Shown here piece after piece: positions 33,735 through 42,307 of a DNA stretch of 63,262 bases. Numbering within the stretch: the stretch's first letter is position 1; each line of letters opens with the position of its first letter. Under the pieces are notes generated by a model. The model worked only from the letters and a program-made list of their open reading frames with translations. It was not told the DNA's origin and did no database searches. Position numbers and translations under genes: made by a program. The stretch covers positions 1 through 63,262 of the forward strand of contig NZ_BBJB01000029.1 in the NCBI RefSeq assembly GCF_016584665.1, read 5' to 3'. Source of the DNA: Pseudanabaena sp. lw0831 (GTDB lineage Bacteria; Cyanobacteriota; Cyanobacteriia; Pseudanabaenales; Pseudanabaenaceae).

Positions 33735-34274
33735 ATGTCAGAAGCGATCTTTCTGCTAGGTTTGTCATTTTTATTGGTGGTCGTTTGTCTGACGATTCTT
33801 TTGCTAACGGCAATCCCTGCTTTTCAGGAATTGGCAAAAGCTGCTAATAGTATCATCCGCCTAGCTGACACCTTAACGCGGGAGTTACCAGCGACACTGG
33901 AAGCAATTCGGATGACGGGGCTAGAGCTAAGTGAATTAAGCGATGAACTAAATCAAGGCGCAAAAAGTGCTGGTGAGGCTGTTAAGCAAGTCAATGATGG
34001 AATCAAGGGTGTACGCCAAGGCGCATCTAATGCGACCATCGCTACCAAAAGCGCGTTTGCTGGCTTAAAAGCTGGCTTAAAGTCCCTAGGTCGTCCTCGC
34101 CGTCAAAAGCGATCGCCTTCAGATTTATATCCAGAGAACTTACGATCCAGTAATCTACCTTCTGAGGACTTAGATGACAGTGAAGATGATATATCTAAAC
34201 AAGATCGGCTAGTTACCCCTGATGAAATGCGTTCCGAGGGCTTTATGGGAGATTTGACACCAGATGAAGATTAA
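33735..34274 (+). CDS. DUF948-like membrane protein
   Basis: A 179-residue protein: an N-terminal membrane helix (FLLGLSFLLVVVCLTILLLT), then a long amphipathic coiled-coil region with regular Leu/Ala spacing (LADTLTRELPATLEAIRMTG). A polar, partly acidic tail ends the protein. The pattern fits DUF948. It is the last gene of the three-gene set starting at 32932, followed by a perfect terminator. Confidence 0.75.
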   Translation: MSEAIFLLGLSFLLVVVCLTILLLTAIPAFQELAKAANSIIRLADTLTRELPATLEAIRMTGLELSELSDELNQGAKSAGEAVKQVNDGIKGVRQGASNATIATKSAFAGLKAGLKSLGRPRRQKRSPSDLYPENLRSSNLPSEDLDDSEDDISKQDRLVTPDEMRSEGFMGDLTPDED

Positions 34275-34305
34275 AAATATTTGGTGCATTGCACCAAATA
34301 TTTTT
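34273..34305. terminator. Bidirectional terminator between the DUF948 gene and perR
   Basis: 16-bp perfect palindrome (AAAAATATTTGGTGCA) around one base, ending in T5, overlapping both gene ends. Confidence 0.75.
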
Positions 34306-34723
34306 AAGGTTGACAGCGATCGCAGACACCATTAACAGTTACCTCGTAGCTATCAACTTTTAAACATGCACGAAGTTTCCGAAAACTTAAACCTTCAAAA
34401 GCATCCCACTCAATATCCTCAATCTTGCCGCAACATCTGCATCGAAAATGATGATGTGGCTCTACATTGGCATCATAACGACATACCCCCTGTTCCAATA
34501 AAACTTCTCGCACTAGTCCTGCATCACACAAAGTCTGAAGCGAAAGATAAACCGTTGCTTGAGATGAGGTGGGTGCATCTTGATTTAAATCGTTTAAGAT
34601 CTGGTCAGCAGTTGGATGATCTAGACGCTCAAGTAAATTTGCGTATACGGCAAAACGTTGTGGCGTGACACGCAACCCCTTAGATTTCAAGATTTGCACA
34701 ACCCGAGCTGATTGCTTTTGCAT
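34304..34723 (-). CDS. perR: Fur-family peroxide regulator PerR
   Basis: A 139-residue Fur-family repressor. I start at the ATG 34721-34723 (MQKQSARVVQILKSKG), which has AGGAGGA 7 nt upstream; the frame extends 13 codons further without an SD. The DNA-binding part has LRVTPQRFAVYANLLERLDH and SSQATVYLSLQTL. Metal and zinc sites are seen in EPHHHFRCRCCGKIEDIEW and CDRCQ. It is divergent from a peroxiredoxin gene, the arrangement of Synechocystis slr1738 (PerR) and sll1621, which supports PerR over Fur or Zur. Confidence 0.9.
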   Translation of the reverse strand: MQKQSARVVQILKSKGLRVTPQRFAVYANLLERLDHPTADQILNDLNQDAPTSSQATVYLSLQTLCDAGLVREVLLEQGVCRYDANVEPHHHFRCRCCGKIEDIEWDAFEGLSFRKLRACLKVDSYEVTVNGVCDRCQP

Positions 34724-34940
34724 ATAAACATCCTCCTGATTCTCGCCGCAGTTCCTGATCAAGTCCTTACAGACTAGATTTGCAGTTTTAAAATTTAGCG
34801 ATCATCTTTTAAAAAATTCTCTAAGTAACTAGCCTGTTTAATCACTTGAGTTCTAACTATATCACCTCTATCTAGGAATCACAAATTTATTGAACTTCTT
34901 AAAATAACTAAGTAGTTATGGGTATTGACTAATTTTTAAA

Positions 34941-34955
34941 TCAGAATTATTCTTA
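34941..34955. promoter_or_regulatory. Candidate PerR box upstream of the peroxiredoxin gene
   Basis: TCAGAATTATTCTTA is a 7-1-7 inverted repeat with one mismatched pair and a perfect AGAAT-T-ATTCT centre. It lies 37 nt upstream of the peroxiredoxin ATG in the perR divergent spacer. This is the size and A/T character of known PerR boxes. Confidence 0.5.
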
Positions 34956-34991
34956 GGTTTGTTCAGATAAGCACTAAATCCAGAGAAAAAT

Positions 34992-35564
34992 ATGGCAGTT
35001 ATTGAAACCGTACCAAACGTTGTTTTTAAAACTCGTGTACGTGATGAATCTGTTGAAGGCCCTAACCCATATCGTTGGGAAGACAAAACTACTCAAGATC
35101 TTTTTGCTGGCAAAAAAGTAGTAGTTTTCTCTCTACCTGGTGCATTTACTCCTACCTGCTCATCCAATCACTTACCTCGTTACGAAGAGCTTTATGCAGA
35201 ATTTCAAGCTCAAGGCGTTGATGCAGTGATCTGTATTTCTGTTAACGATGCTTTCGTGATGTTTAAATGGGGCAAGGAAGTCGGCGCTAAAAATGTATTC
35301 TTGCTTCCTGATGGCGCAGGTGAATTTACTCGCAAGATGGGAATGCTCGTTGACAAATCAAATATTGGCTTCGGTCTTCGCTCTTGGCGCTACTCGATGT
35401 TAGTCAATGACTCTAAGATCGAAAAGATTTTCGTAGAACCTGGCTTCGCTGATAATGCTGGTAGCGATCCTTTTGAAGTTTCTGATGCTGACACAATGTT
35501 GGCTTATCTCAAGGGTTCTGAGGCTACAGGTGTATCTGCTCCTCGCCTTGCCTTTGTTGGTTAA
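34992..35564 (+). CDS. Type II (Prx5-like) peroxiredoxin
   Basis: A 190-residue thiol peroxidase. The active-site peptide [20 protein letters not shown] carries the peroxidatic Cys in PTC. Further family marks are [32 protein letters not shown] and a conserved Arg in RSWRYSMLV. It reduces peroxides using thioredoxin or glutaredoxin. It matches Synechocystis Sll1621, and the divergent perR with an intervening operator-like site fits induction by peroxide. A strong terminator follows. Confidence 0.93.
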   Translation: MAVIETVPNVVFKTRVRDESVEGPNPYRWEDKTTQDLFAGKKVVVFSLPGAFTPTCSSNHLPRYEELYAEFQAQGVDAVICISVNDAFVMFKWGKEVGAKNVFLLPDGAGEFTRKMGMLVDKSNIGFGLRSWRYSMLVNDSKIEKIFVEPGFADNAGSDPFEVSDADTMLAYLKGSEATGVSAPRLAFVG

Positions 35565-35582
35565 AGCGCCATGCTAAAAGAT

Positions 35583-35631
35583 AAATAACTTTTTAAAAGG
35601 CTTGCAAAGCAAGTCTTTTAAAAAGTTATTT
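35583..35631 (+). terminator. Terminator of the peroxiredoxin gene
   Basis: Long hairpin: 23-nt arms (35583-35605 and 35609-35631) with one mismatch around AAA, 18 nt after the stop. Confidence 0.7.
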
Positions 35632-35676
35632 ACACCTAAGACTTACGCAAGCCTAACGAAATTTATTGAATCTTAG

Positions 35677-35715
35677 ACAGATGTGGGTGCGAGCTTTGCC
35701 CGCACCCACATCTGT
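35677..35715. repeat. 15-bp palindrome before the VOC gene
   Basis: ACAGATGTGGGTGCG and perfect complement, loop AGCTTTGCC. It lies 30 nt upstream of the start of the next gene, so it is not in terminator position for that gene. Confidence 0.55.
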
Positions 35716-35745
35716 CCACAGCAATACCTTGTTGTAGAGAAAGAA

Positions 35746-36144
35746 ATGGCTACACTAAATCGCTTGGAACATGTCAACTTAGCCTGTCATGATATTGAAG
35801 CTAGTCAGGCTTTTTATCAAATTGTGTTCCCTGAATGGCACGTCAGAGCCGAGGATCGGAATGATCAAAGACCTTGGGTTCATTTGGGTGACGACCAGTT
35901 TTATGTTTGTTTAAACCACACACCAAATTTAAAAAGGGTTCATGCAATCTATGAAAATATCGGTGTGAACCATGTCGGATTTGTGATTAACAACGGTGAA
36001 GCGATCAAAGTCCGACTGGAAGAAAATAAGATTGACTATTACACTCTTGCTGCTCCAGAAACCAAGCATCGCATTTACGTCAGCGATCCAGTTGGCAATG
36101 AGATTGAATTAGTTGAATACAATCCTGACTACAGATTACGTTAA
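35746..36144 (+). CDS. VOC-family (glyoxalase/dioxygenase-fold) protein
   Basis: A 132-residue single VOC domain. I start at the ATG 35746 (MATLNRLEHVNLACHDIE); the frame from 35683 runs through a palindrome. Expected metal or structural positions are seen in LEHVNLACHD (His), GVNHVGFVI (His) and DPVGNEIELVEY (Glu). The fold serves glyoxalases, dioxygenases and resistance proteins; the substrate cannot be told. It is followed after 43 nt by a flavoprotein gene on the same strand. Confidence 0.8.
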   Translation: MATLNRLEHVNLACHDIEASQAFYQIVFPEWHVRAEDRNDQRPWVHLGDDQFYVCLNHTPNLKRVHAIYENIGVNHVGFVINNGEAIKVRLEENKIDYYTLAAPETKHRIYVSDPVGNEIELVEYNPDYRLR

Positions 36145-36187
36145 TCATATCGCTTTTAAAAATATCGTCTTGTAAATTTGCACTGCC

Positions 36188-37192
36188 ATGAAACTCTCTA
36201 GCAAAAATCTTAATGAACGCATTGATACTCTCTACGATGCGGTCATCGTTGGTGGTGGTATGGGTGGTCTATCGGCAGCGATCTATCTAGCTCGTTATGG
36301 ATTGAAGTGTCTAGTGATCGAAAAAGGGAAAGGGCGATCGCTATGGATGCAAGATTTGCGTAACTACGTCGGTCTTGATCCTCATACTCCTGGGCGCGAT
36401 ATTTTAAATCATGGAACCAAAACATCTTTAGATTGGGGAGCCGATCATCTGCGTGGTTATGTCGAAGAAGTAATCGAAGAAGGTGAAACTTTTGCCGTAA
36501 AAGTGAAAGTTGGTAAGCAAAATAGTATTTATCCCGTATTTCACAGTAAGTATGTGATTGCCGCTTCTGGCATCATGGACAATTTGCCGCAGCTTGAAAA
36601 CATGCAAAATGTCTATGACTATGCTGGTTATACGCTACATGTCTGCATGATTTGCGATGGTTATGACATGTGGGATCAGAAAGCAGTTTTGATTGCGAAT
36701 ACAGAATCTCAGATCGGTGCTGCTTTTGTTCTGAACTGGTTTACGCCCTATATTTCGGTTCTGACACATGGCTTATGTACAGTTAGCGACACAATGAAAC
36801 AGAAACTTGCTGAACACGGTTATCCATTGTATGAAGCTCCAATCGCTAAGTTCTTAGGTGAAAATCATCAGCTTAGTGGTGTGGAACTTGCCGATGGCAG
36901 GGTTGTCGAGGCAACAACTGGTTTAGTAGGCATGGGTTCCGTTTATCACAATCATTACCTTAAAGGTATTGAAGGTCTAGAATGGGATGGGCAGAACTTG
37001 GTCACAAATGAGATGGCGAAAACTAGCCACGATCGCATTTTTGCCCTTGGCGATTTAAAGAAGGGCTTGAATCAAGTTTCGATCGCAGTTGCCGATGGTA
37101 CTGTTGCCGCAACTCAAATCTGGCGAAATATTCGTCGTGCTAGTCCACCCCGTAAATGGGAAGAGAACATCAAAGTTCCAGCTACGGTTTAA
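36188..37192 (+). CDS. Thioredoxin-reductase-like flavoprotein
   Basis: A 334-residue FAD protein. The dinucleotide motif GGGMGGLSAAIYLARYG is at the N-terminus. A redox CxxC is present as CMIC followed by DG (Cys153, Cys156), as in thioredoxin reductase. The C-terminal FAD motif is FALGDLKKGLNQVSIAVADG. The second, NADPH-binding glycine motif is missing (VLIANTESQIGAAFVL in its place). It therefore resembles the thioredoxin-reductase-like oxidoreductases of cyanobacteria that may use another electron donor, such as ferredoxin. That donor is an inference. It probably forms an operon with the VOC gene. Confidence 0.8.
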   Translation: MKLSSKNLNERIDTLYDAVIVGGGMGGLSAAIYLARYGLKCLVIEKGKGRSLWMQDLRNYVGLDPHTPGRDILNHGTKTSLDWGADHLRGYVEEVIEEGETFAVKVKVGKQNSIYPVFHSKYVIAASGIMDNLPQLENMQNVYDYAGYTLHVCMICDGYDMWDQKAVLIANTESQIGAAFVLNWFTPYISVLTHGLCTVSDTMKQKLAEHGYPLYEAPIAKFLGENHQLSGVELADGRVVEATTGLVGMGSVYHNHYLKGIEGLEWDGQNLVTNEMAKTSHDRIFALGDLKKGLNQVSIAVADGTVAATQIWRNIRRASPPRKWEENIKVPATV

Positions 37193-37225
37193 ACAAAGAA
37201 CCTCGCATAGCGAGGTTCTTTGTTT
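37191..37225. terminator. Bidirectional terminator between the flavoprotein gene and upp
   Basis: 16-bp perfect stem (AAACAAAGAACCTCGC) around ATA, overlapping both stop codons. Confidence 0.75.
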
Positions 37226-37874
37226 AGGTTCCAAACGAGCGATCGCCTGCATCACCTAACCCAGGAACAATCCATCCTTTCTCGTTCACAACTTCATCGA
37301 TACAACCTGAATAGATCTGTACCGATGGAAATTGTTGATTGATTAGTTGTAGGGCTGGCGGAGCACATAGGGCATTAATAATCCGTATTAAGGAAGCATC
37401 TGCTCCTCGCTCTGTCAGCATTTTTAGGGTTGTAATAATCGAGCCACCTGTTGCCATCATTGGCTCGACAATGAAAATGTGTGTTTGCGGTTCAAATCTT
37501 TCTGGCAACCGATTGAGATAACAACTAGCTTCAAGGGTTTCTTCATTACGTACTAAGCCAAGATGATAAACATTTGCTGTTGGTAATAGATTTTGGCAAC
37601 CTTCAAGCATTGACAAACCTGCTCTCAAAATCGGCACAAAAGCCAAGGGAATAGAACCATCGATCAACTGACCTGTCGCAGTTCCCAATGGAGTTTCCAC
37701 ATTTACTTCTTGCACAGGTAGAAATTCTCGGACTGCCTCATAGGTAAGCCATTTACCCATTTCGCTCATCGCGGTTCGGAATAGGGGAACTGGTGTATGC
37801 TTCTCCCGTGCGATCGTGAGCCAGTGACGAATAACAGGATGGGGAGGAACATATACACGCAATTGAGAAGCCAT
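37224..37874 (-). CDS. upp: Uracil phosphoribosyltransferase
   Basis: A 216-residue pyrimidine-salvage enzyme converting uracil and PRPP to UMP. The PRPP loop is IVEPMMATGGS, near-canonical. Other family features are VPILRAGLSMLEG and the C-terminal PGLGDAGDRSFGT uracil site. The length is normal. It is a single gene in convergent orientation to the flavoprotein gene. Confidence 0.93.
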   Translation of the reverse strand: MASQLRVYVPPHPVIRHWLTIAREKHTPVPLFRTAMSEMGKWLTYEAVREFLPVQEVNVETPLGTATGQLIDGSIPLAFVPILRAGLSMLEGCQNLLPTANVYHLGLVRNEETLEASCYLNRLPERFEPQTHIFIVEPMMATGGSIITTLKMLTERGADASLIRIINALCAPPALQLINQQFPSVQIYSGCIDEVVNEKGWIVPGLGDAGDRSFGT

Positions 37875-37997
37875 TGATTTGCTTTGGTATTCTGAATTTA
37901 GATTTAATTAATACAGTCTATAGAGCTGTACAAATTAACATCCTACAGCGCTTTTGGTTTCAGTTTTATGAATTTTATAGCCATGACCACAAAACCG

Positions 37998-38038
37998 ATT
38001 CATAGAGATTCGGCGCTTCGCGCCGAATCTCTATGAAT
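37998..38038. repeat. 19-bp perfect palindrome in a divergent spacer
   Basis: ATTCATAGAGATTCGGCGC and its exact complement around TTC, between upp and the lipoprotein gene, which diverge. No T-run follows; it is unlikely to be a terminator and is more like a mobile palindromic repeat. Confidence 0.6.
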
Positions 38039-38129
38039 ACGTAAGTACTATAAATAGCTAATTGCAAAAAGTCAGCTTTAATCTATAATTCCGATTTATC
38101 ATCTAAGTCAGACATTTAAGGAAATTTTT

Positions 38130-38636
38130 ATGAAAAAATATTTTTTGTGTAATCTAGCGATCGCAGTTAGTCTTTCGGGTGCTGGTGTTTCTTGTACATC
38201 CAGCACCCCAACTTCAACTACTTCTAGCGCGACCGTATCTGCAACTCCTACTGCAACACCTACTGTTGCCTCAAAACCTTCTGCTTCACCAACTCCATCA
38301 GCAACTGCAACCGCTAAACCTTCTGAACCTACTGCATCCGCATCCCCTAAAATCGAAAAGCCTTCTGATACAGTAAGGATTGCAGTTGTGAACAACAGTG
38401 GAAAAGTCTTGAAATCCATCTACATGTCTGCACCCAAAAAAGAAGATTGGGGCGATAATGAGCTTGATGCCCCGCTTAAAGATCGCGAAAAAGCTGATTT
38501 TGAGTGGAAACGTTCAGATTATAAAGGTGATGATGCTGGATGCATTTTCGATATTAGAGCTGAGTATGATGACGGAAAATTTGCCGAGCTAGATCCGATT
38601 GATGTTTGTAAAACCCCTGCAATTAACTTGAAATAG
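38130..38636 (+). CDS. Lipoprotein with Ser/Thr/Pro linker, function unknown
   Basis: A 168-residue lipoprotein: signal peptide with lipobox GVSC (Cys22), then an 60-residue low-complexity Thr/Ser/Ala/Pro stretch. A C-terminal domain of about 90 residues has RIAVVNNSGKVLKSIYMSAP, a WGDNELDAPL motif, and two Cys (GCIFDIRAEYDDG, DVCKTP). A domain with the pattern 'N-S-G..I..-Y-S...WG-D' occurs in various bacterial secreted proteins of unknown role. It is likely anchored in the periplasm. Confidence 0.65.
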   Translation: MKKYFLCNLAIAVSLSGAGVSCTSSTPTSTTSSATVSATPTATPTVASKPSASPTPSATATAKPSEPTASASPKIEKPSDTVRIAVVNNSGKVLKSIYMSAPKKEDWGDNELDAPLKDREKADFEWKRSDYKGDDAGCIFDIRAEYDDGKFAELDPIDVCKTPAINLK

Positions 38637-38638
38637 AC

Positions 38639-38669
38639 AAAAGTTAGAGCACTTTACGCTCTAACTTTT
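38639..38669 (+). terminator. Terminator of the lipoprotein gene
   Basis: 12-bp stem (AAAAGTTAGAGC) with a 7-nt loop and a following T-run, directly after the stop. Confidence 0.65.
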
Positions 38670-38733
38670 TTACTTGTTTGAGCACATAGGAGAACTGGCT
38701 CAGAAGCTTCTCTCCATGAGAGAGGCACAAGAT

Positions 38734-40341
38734 TTAAGATTTTGTACATCGCACAGTAGATAGAAGTCCATACTCTAAACCTTCGGCAAGAGCTTTACAA
38801 GAAGCATCGATAATATTTTTCGATACACCAGCCGTTGACCAACGCCTCTTGCCATTACTGAATTCGATTAATACTCTAGTAGTTGCTTTAGTTCCAGAAT
38901 CACTATTGAGAATTCGTACTTTATAATCGGTGAGATAGAAATTAGCGATTTCAGGATAGAAGCTAATCAGAGCTTTACGAAGCGCGATATCAAGAGCAGC
39001 CACTGGCCCATTACCTTCAGCGGCAGTAAGATGCTCTTCATCTTTGACCATCACCTTAACCGTAGCTTGAGAATTAACCAATCCATTGCTGTGGGTCGAG
39101 TCCGTAGTGCAATAAACATGAAAACTGCTAATTGTAAAAAATTTAGGGCGATCGCCTAATGCTTCGCGAACTAATAGATCAAAACTTGCTTCCGCAGACT
39201 CAAACTGATAGCCGAGTTGCTCTAGCTCTTTAGTCATCTGCAAGATTTGCCGACAGGCGGGATCTTCTTTGCGTAGACAAATGCCGAAGGTTTCGACTTT
39301 GGAGATCACATTGCTGATTCCGGCCTGTTCAGAGATAACGATGCGCCGATTGTTGCCGATGCTTTCGGGTGAAATATGCTCGTAGGTCAGGGGATTGCGC
39401 TGTACGGCGCTGACATGGATGCCACCCTTATGGGCAAAGGCAGAAGCCCCCACAAAGGGCGCATGGTCATCGGGAGCAAGATTAACAATTTCGCTGACTT
39501 GGCGAGAGACTTCGGTGAGCTGGGACAGCTTCTCGGCAGCGAGACAGTCATAGCCCATTTTTAGTTGCAGATTAGGAATCACCGTGCAGAGATTAGCATT
39601 GCCGCAGCGTTCACCATAGCCATTAATCGTGCCTTGTACCATAGTTGCGCCATGCTGGACAGCAGCGATCGCATTAGCGACAGCCAAGCCAGCATCATTA
39701 TGGGTATGAATGCCAATTTGCGGGTTACTTCCCCATTGACGCAACGAATCATTCACGACTTCCGTAATTTTGGCAACTTCATCTGGCATAGTACCGCCAT
39801 TGGTGTCGCAAAGGACAAACCATTCGGCTCCAGCATCAAGAGCTACTTTTAAGGTTTGCAGGGCATATTCAGGATTATTTTTGTAGCCATCAAACCAATG
39901 CTCAGCATCATAGATCAGACGGCGATCGCAACTTTTTAGATAAGCGATCGTGTCGCTGATCATGGCAAGATTTTCGACCAACGTTGTCCGTAATCCTTCG
40001 ATGACATGGAGATCCCATGATTTACCAAAAATAGTGATCCATTTAGTCTCCGCAGCGATAATTGGCACAAGCATGGGATCGTCCTTGGCTTTGATTCCTG
40101 CACGTCTAGTCGAACAGAAGACTACTAGCTCGGCACTACTAAGGCGATATTCTTGCATTCGTCGAAAAAATTCACCATCCTTAGGATTTGCACCTGCCCA
40201 ACCACCTTCAATAAAGGCAACTCCCATCTGATCGAGTCGAACTGCTATGCGCACCTTATCTTCCACTGACAGCGACAACCTTTCGCGCTGTGTGCCATCG
40301 CGAAGGGTTGTGTCGTAGATCAAAATATTTTGATTTTCCAT
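38734..40341 (-). CDS. cimA: Citramalate synthase
   Basis: A 535-residue member of the isopropylmalate/homocitrate/citramalate synthase family. It makes citramalate from pyruvate and acetyl-CoA for isoleucine synthesis. The start is the ATG 40339-40341 (MENQNILIYDTTLRDGTQRE); upstream codons are not typical. Marks include DTTLRDGTQRE (metal Asp), FVLCDTNGG, GIHTHNDAGLAVANA and GTINGYGERCGNANL. A C-terminal allosteric LeuA-like domain follows residue 395. The tatC gene lies 58 nt upstream on the same strand. Confidence 0.92.
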   Translation of the reverse strand: MENQNILIYDTTLRDGTQRERLSLSVEDKVRIAVRLDQMGVAFIEGGWAGANPKDGEFFRRMQEYRLSSAELVVFCSTRRAGIKAKDDPMLVPIIAAETKWITIFGKSWDLHVIEGLRTTLVENLAMISDTIAYLKSCDRRLIYDAEHWFDGYKNNPEYALQTLKVALDAGAEWFVLCDTNGGTMPDEVAKITEVVNDSLRQWGSNPQIGIHTHNDAGLAVANAIAAVQHGATMVQGTINGYGERCGNANLCTVIPNLQLKMGYDCLAAEKLSQLTEVSRQVSEIVNLAPDDHAPFVGASAFAHKGGIHVSAVQRNPLTYEHISPESIGNNRRIVISEQAGISNVISKVETFGICLRKEDPACRQILQMTKELEQLGYQFESAEASFDLLVREALGDRPKFFTISSFHVYCTTDSTHSNGLVNSQATVKVMVKDEEHLTAAEGNGPVAALDIALRKALISFYPEIANFYLTDYKVRILNSDSGTKATTRVLIEFSNGKRRWSTAGVSKNIIDASCKALAEGLEYGLLSTVRCTKS

Positions 40342-40399
40342 TTTTTTATAAAATCCCAAAACTTGTGCTGCCTGATGCTCAGGAAGCACAGGTTATTGT

Positions 40400-41227
40400 T
40401 TATTTACCCATAGCCTTGACTAAGAAAATGCCACCAAAGTACAAAATGGCAACTGCACCAGCGAGCAGACTTTGGGTCATTGGGTCGGTGGATGGAGTTA
40501 AAACTGCGCCAAGGATAACTGCGCCAAGTACCACGTAGCGCCAACCCGCAAGCATTCGGGTGGAATTGACAATACCTGTCATTGCTAATAAGGCTTGAAT
40601 CACAGGGATTTGAAATGCTAAGCCAGTGCTAAATAATAGCAGTAGTACAAATTCAAAATAGCGATCGATTGACCAAAACTGCTCAACCACATCGCCGCCA
40701 TAGCTAATAAAGAAATTTAGGGCAGCAGGGATCAGTAACTCGTAAGCAAAGACAATGCCGAGGACAAATAAAATACTAGAGCCAAACACAATTGGCGCGA
40801 TCGCACGTTTTTCTTTGCGTGTTAGACCTGGCAGAATAAATCGCACAATTTGATACAGGATGGCAGGGCTTGCCACCAATAAGCCACTATAGCCAGCAAC
40901 TTTGATCGATACAAAGAAGTATTCGCCAGGCGCAAGTTGCAAAAATTTTACACCTTGGGCAGGAATTTCCAATAAAGCCACAATTTTGTTAACAAACGCA
41001 AAGCATCCAACTATCCCAACAAAAATGGCAATTAAGGCATAGAAAATCCGCGATCGCAACTCTTCAAGGTGATCAAATAAAGACATCTCGACATCTTCAA
41101 TTACTTCTATATCTTCATTAACAATTGGAGGATCGACAACAGCGATCGCAGCCTCATTTACGTCCTCAATGGCTTGTGTATTAGACAAATCCTTTGGTTG
41201 ATCTGCTTCAGTTACCGTCTCTAGCAT
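40400..41227 (-). CDS. tatC: Sec-independent protein translocase TatC
   Basis: A 275-residue TatC with six membrane helices that recognises twin-arginine signal peptides in the thylakoid and plasma membrane. After an acidic, Glu/Asp-rich N-terminal extension of about 47 residues the classical start [14 protein letters not shown] appears. Also seen are [20 protein letters not shown] and [13 protein letters not shown]. The extension is longer than in E. coli but such extensions occur in cyanobacteria. It precedes cimA by 58 nt; no tatA is in the window. Confidence 0.93.
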   Translation of the reverse strand: MLETVTEADQPKDLSNTQAIEDVNEAAIAVVDPPIVNEDIEVIEDVEMSLFDHLEELRSRIFYALIAIFVGIVGCFAFVNKIVALLEIPAQGVKFLQLAPGEYFFVSIKVAGYSGLLVASPAILYQIVRFILPGLTRKEKRAIAPIVFGSSILFVLGIVFAYELLIPAALNFFISYGGDVVEQFWSIDRYFEFVLLLLFSTGLAFQIPVIQALLAMTGIVNSTRMLAGWRYVVLGAVILGAVLTPSTDPMTQSLLAGAVAILYFGGIFLVKAMGK

Positions 41228-41366
41228 GGTGTCGTTACTAAAATCTACTTGTCGATTGCTTAACCCGATTGCTTAACAAACTATCAAATAATCGAAGTAT
41301 ATCGATACTATAGCAACCAAACCCAACTTTAGAGTCGTCATCATGCTGCATATGGCATCTCAAAAC

Positions 41367-41409
41367 CCAAAAGATGAGAGGTAGTGCTTAGCAACAACTC
41401 TCATCTTTT
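41367..41409. repeat. Palindrome upstream of tatC
   Basis: CAAAAGATGAGAG pairs with 41397-41409 across a 17-nt loop in the divergent spacer 41228-41584. Confidence 0.5.
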
Positions 41410-41418
41410 GAAGTCTAA

Positions 41419-41447
41419 AAAAAGAGAATTGCGTCGCAATTCTCTTT
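41419..41447. repeat. 14-bp palindrome upstream of the small secreted protein gene
   Basis: AAAAGAGAATTGCG and complement around one base. With the hairpin at 41367 it is the only structure in this 357-nt divergent spacer. Confidence 0.5.
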
Positions 41448-41584
41448 TGGGCTTTGGCGGCTATAGCCATATATGTTAACTTTCTGACATTTGGCTAGAT
41501 CGAAACGATAAAAATGTTAGGTTTAATAGGGGCAAGGAAATATTACATGTTGCAGTTCACCATGTTAAATTTCAGGGGCAGTTA

Positions 41585-41974
41585 ATGGCTTCATTCAAAA
41601 TTTTAGGATTATTGGCGATCGCGAGCACTGTATTTTCCTTAAACACAGACTCTCTGACAGCCCAAGTGACAATTGGCAATGGTTCCCCCAATGCCTTATC
41701 TCCAGCGCATCAGATGCTACTGGAAATGCAACAGAGCAATGCCCCTGCCGTTGGTGGTGGCAGTATGCAGTTGTTGCGATTTACAGATAGAGCCGTCTCA
41801 TTTGCCCCTTTAGAAGGGTTAGATCGACTTTTTAACTGGCAAGTTTCAGAGGAAGAGGGCATTGCGACCGAGAAAACTATGGGCGATCGCGTTGAAAAAT
41901 TCAAGTTAAACCAGCGACAGCAAATAGTTTCCGATAGTCAGATGTTTCAAGCTATTAATCGCATTAATAAATAG
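41585..41974 (+). CDS. Small secreted protein of unknown function
   Basis: A 129-residue protein with a signal peptide (KILGLLAIASTVFSLNTDSL, cleavage likely near TAQ). A polar mature part follows (LLEMQQSNAPAVGGGSMQLL). No cysteine and no recognised domain. The ATG follows the sequence GGGGCAGTTA, a weak SD. It is a single gene followed by a TACCGCC palindrome. Confidence 0.5.
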   Translation: MASFKILGLLAIASTVFSLNTDSLTAQVTIGNGSPNALSPAHQMLLEMQQSNAPAVGGGSMQLLRFTDRAVSFAPLEGLDRLFNWQVSEEEGIATEKTMGDRVEKFKLNQRQQIVSDSQMFQAINRINK

Positions 41975-41997
41975 TTAGGCAAAATGAAATATAAAAT

Positions 41998-42080
41998 CCC
42001 AAAATCTGTACCGCCCGTTGCTCTAGCGGTACAGATTTTGGGAGTGGTTTATTAATTATGCTGATGTATTTACCAAGAAT
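41998..42080. repeat. TACCGCC palindrome plus conserved tail, copy 3
   Basis: 17-bp perfect stem CCCAAAATCTGTACCGC with complement at 42026-42042, and then the tail AATTATGCTGATGTATTTA. Compared with copy 1, the pair next to TACCGCC is G-C instead of A-T and still paired. Confidence 0.65.
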
Positions 42081-42088
42081 AAAAAACA

Positions 42089-42144
42089 AAAAATATTGAG
42101 TGGGTTGCAAAGCAGCCCACTCAATATTTTAATGAGAATTGCTG
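42089..42144. repeat. Hairpin joined to a partial CAGCAATTCTCATTA end
   Basis: A hairpin (AATATTGAGTGGG.. and complement around TTGCAAAGCAG) runs directly into AATGAGAATTGCTG (42131-42144). This is the right end of the element seen complete at 31289-31419. Confidence 0.5.
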
Positions 42145-42169
42145 ATTTTTGTGACTCTAGTACTACATT

Positions 42170-42265
42170 AAATCTTTGCAACCATTATTGAATGATGAAC
42201 ATGAAGTATTGCGAGTATTAGCAAAATTAGCGATCGCCCAAATCAATCGTCAGGCTCAAGAATAA
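42170..42265 (+). pseudogene. Short protein-like remnant
   Basis: After a stop, the frame reads KSLQPLLNDEHEVLRVLAKL and AIAQINRQAQE to TAA 42263-42265. It looks like the end of a helical or HEAT-like protein, with no start codon. Origin unknown. Confidence 0.25.
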
Positions 42266-42270
42266 ATAAA

Positions 42271-42301
42271 ACAAAAAAGGGCGCTAAGCGCCCTTTTTTG
42301 T
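42271..42301 (-). terminator. Terminator of the GH57 gene
   Basis: 15-bp perfect palindrome (ACAAAAAAGGGCGCT) around one base, 7 nt after the stop on the minus strand. Confidence 0.7.
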
Positions 42302-42307
42302 TTTTGA

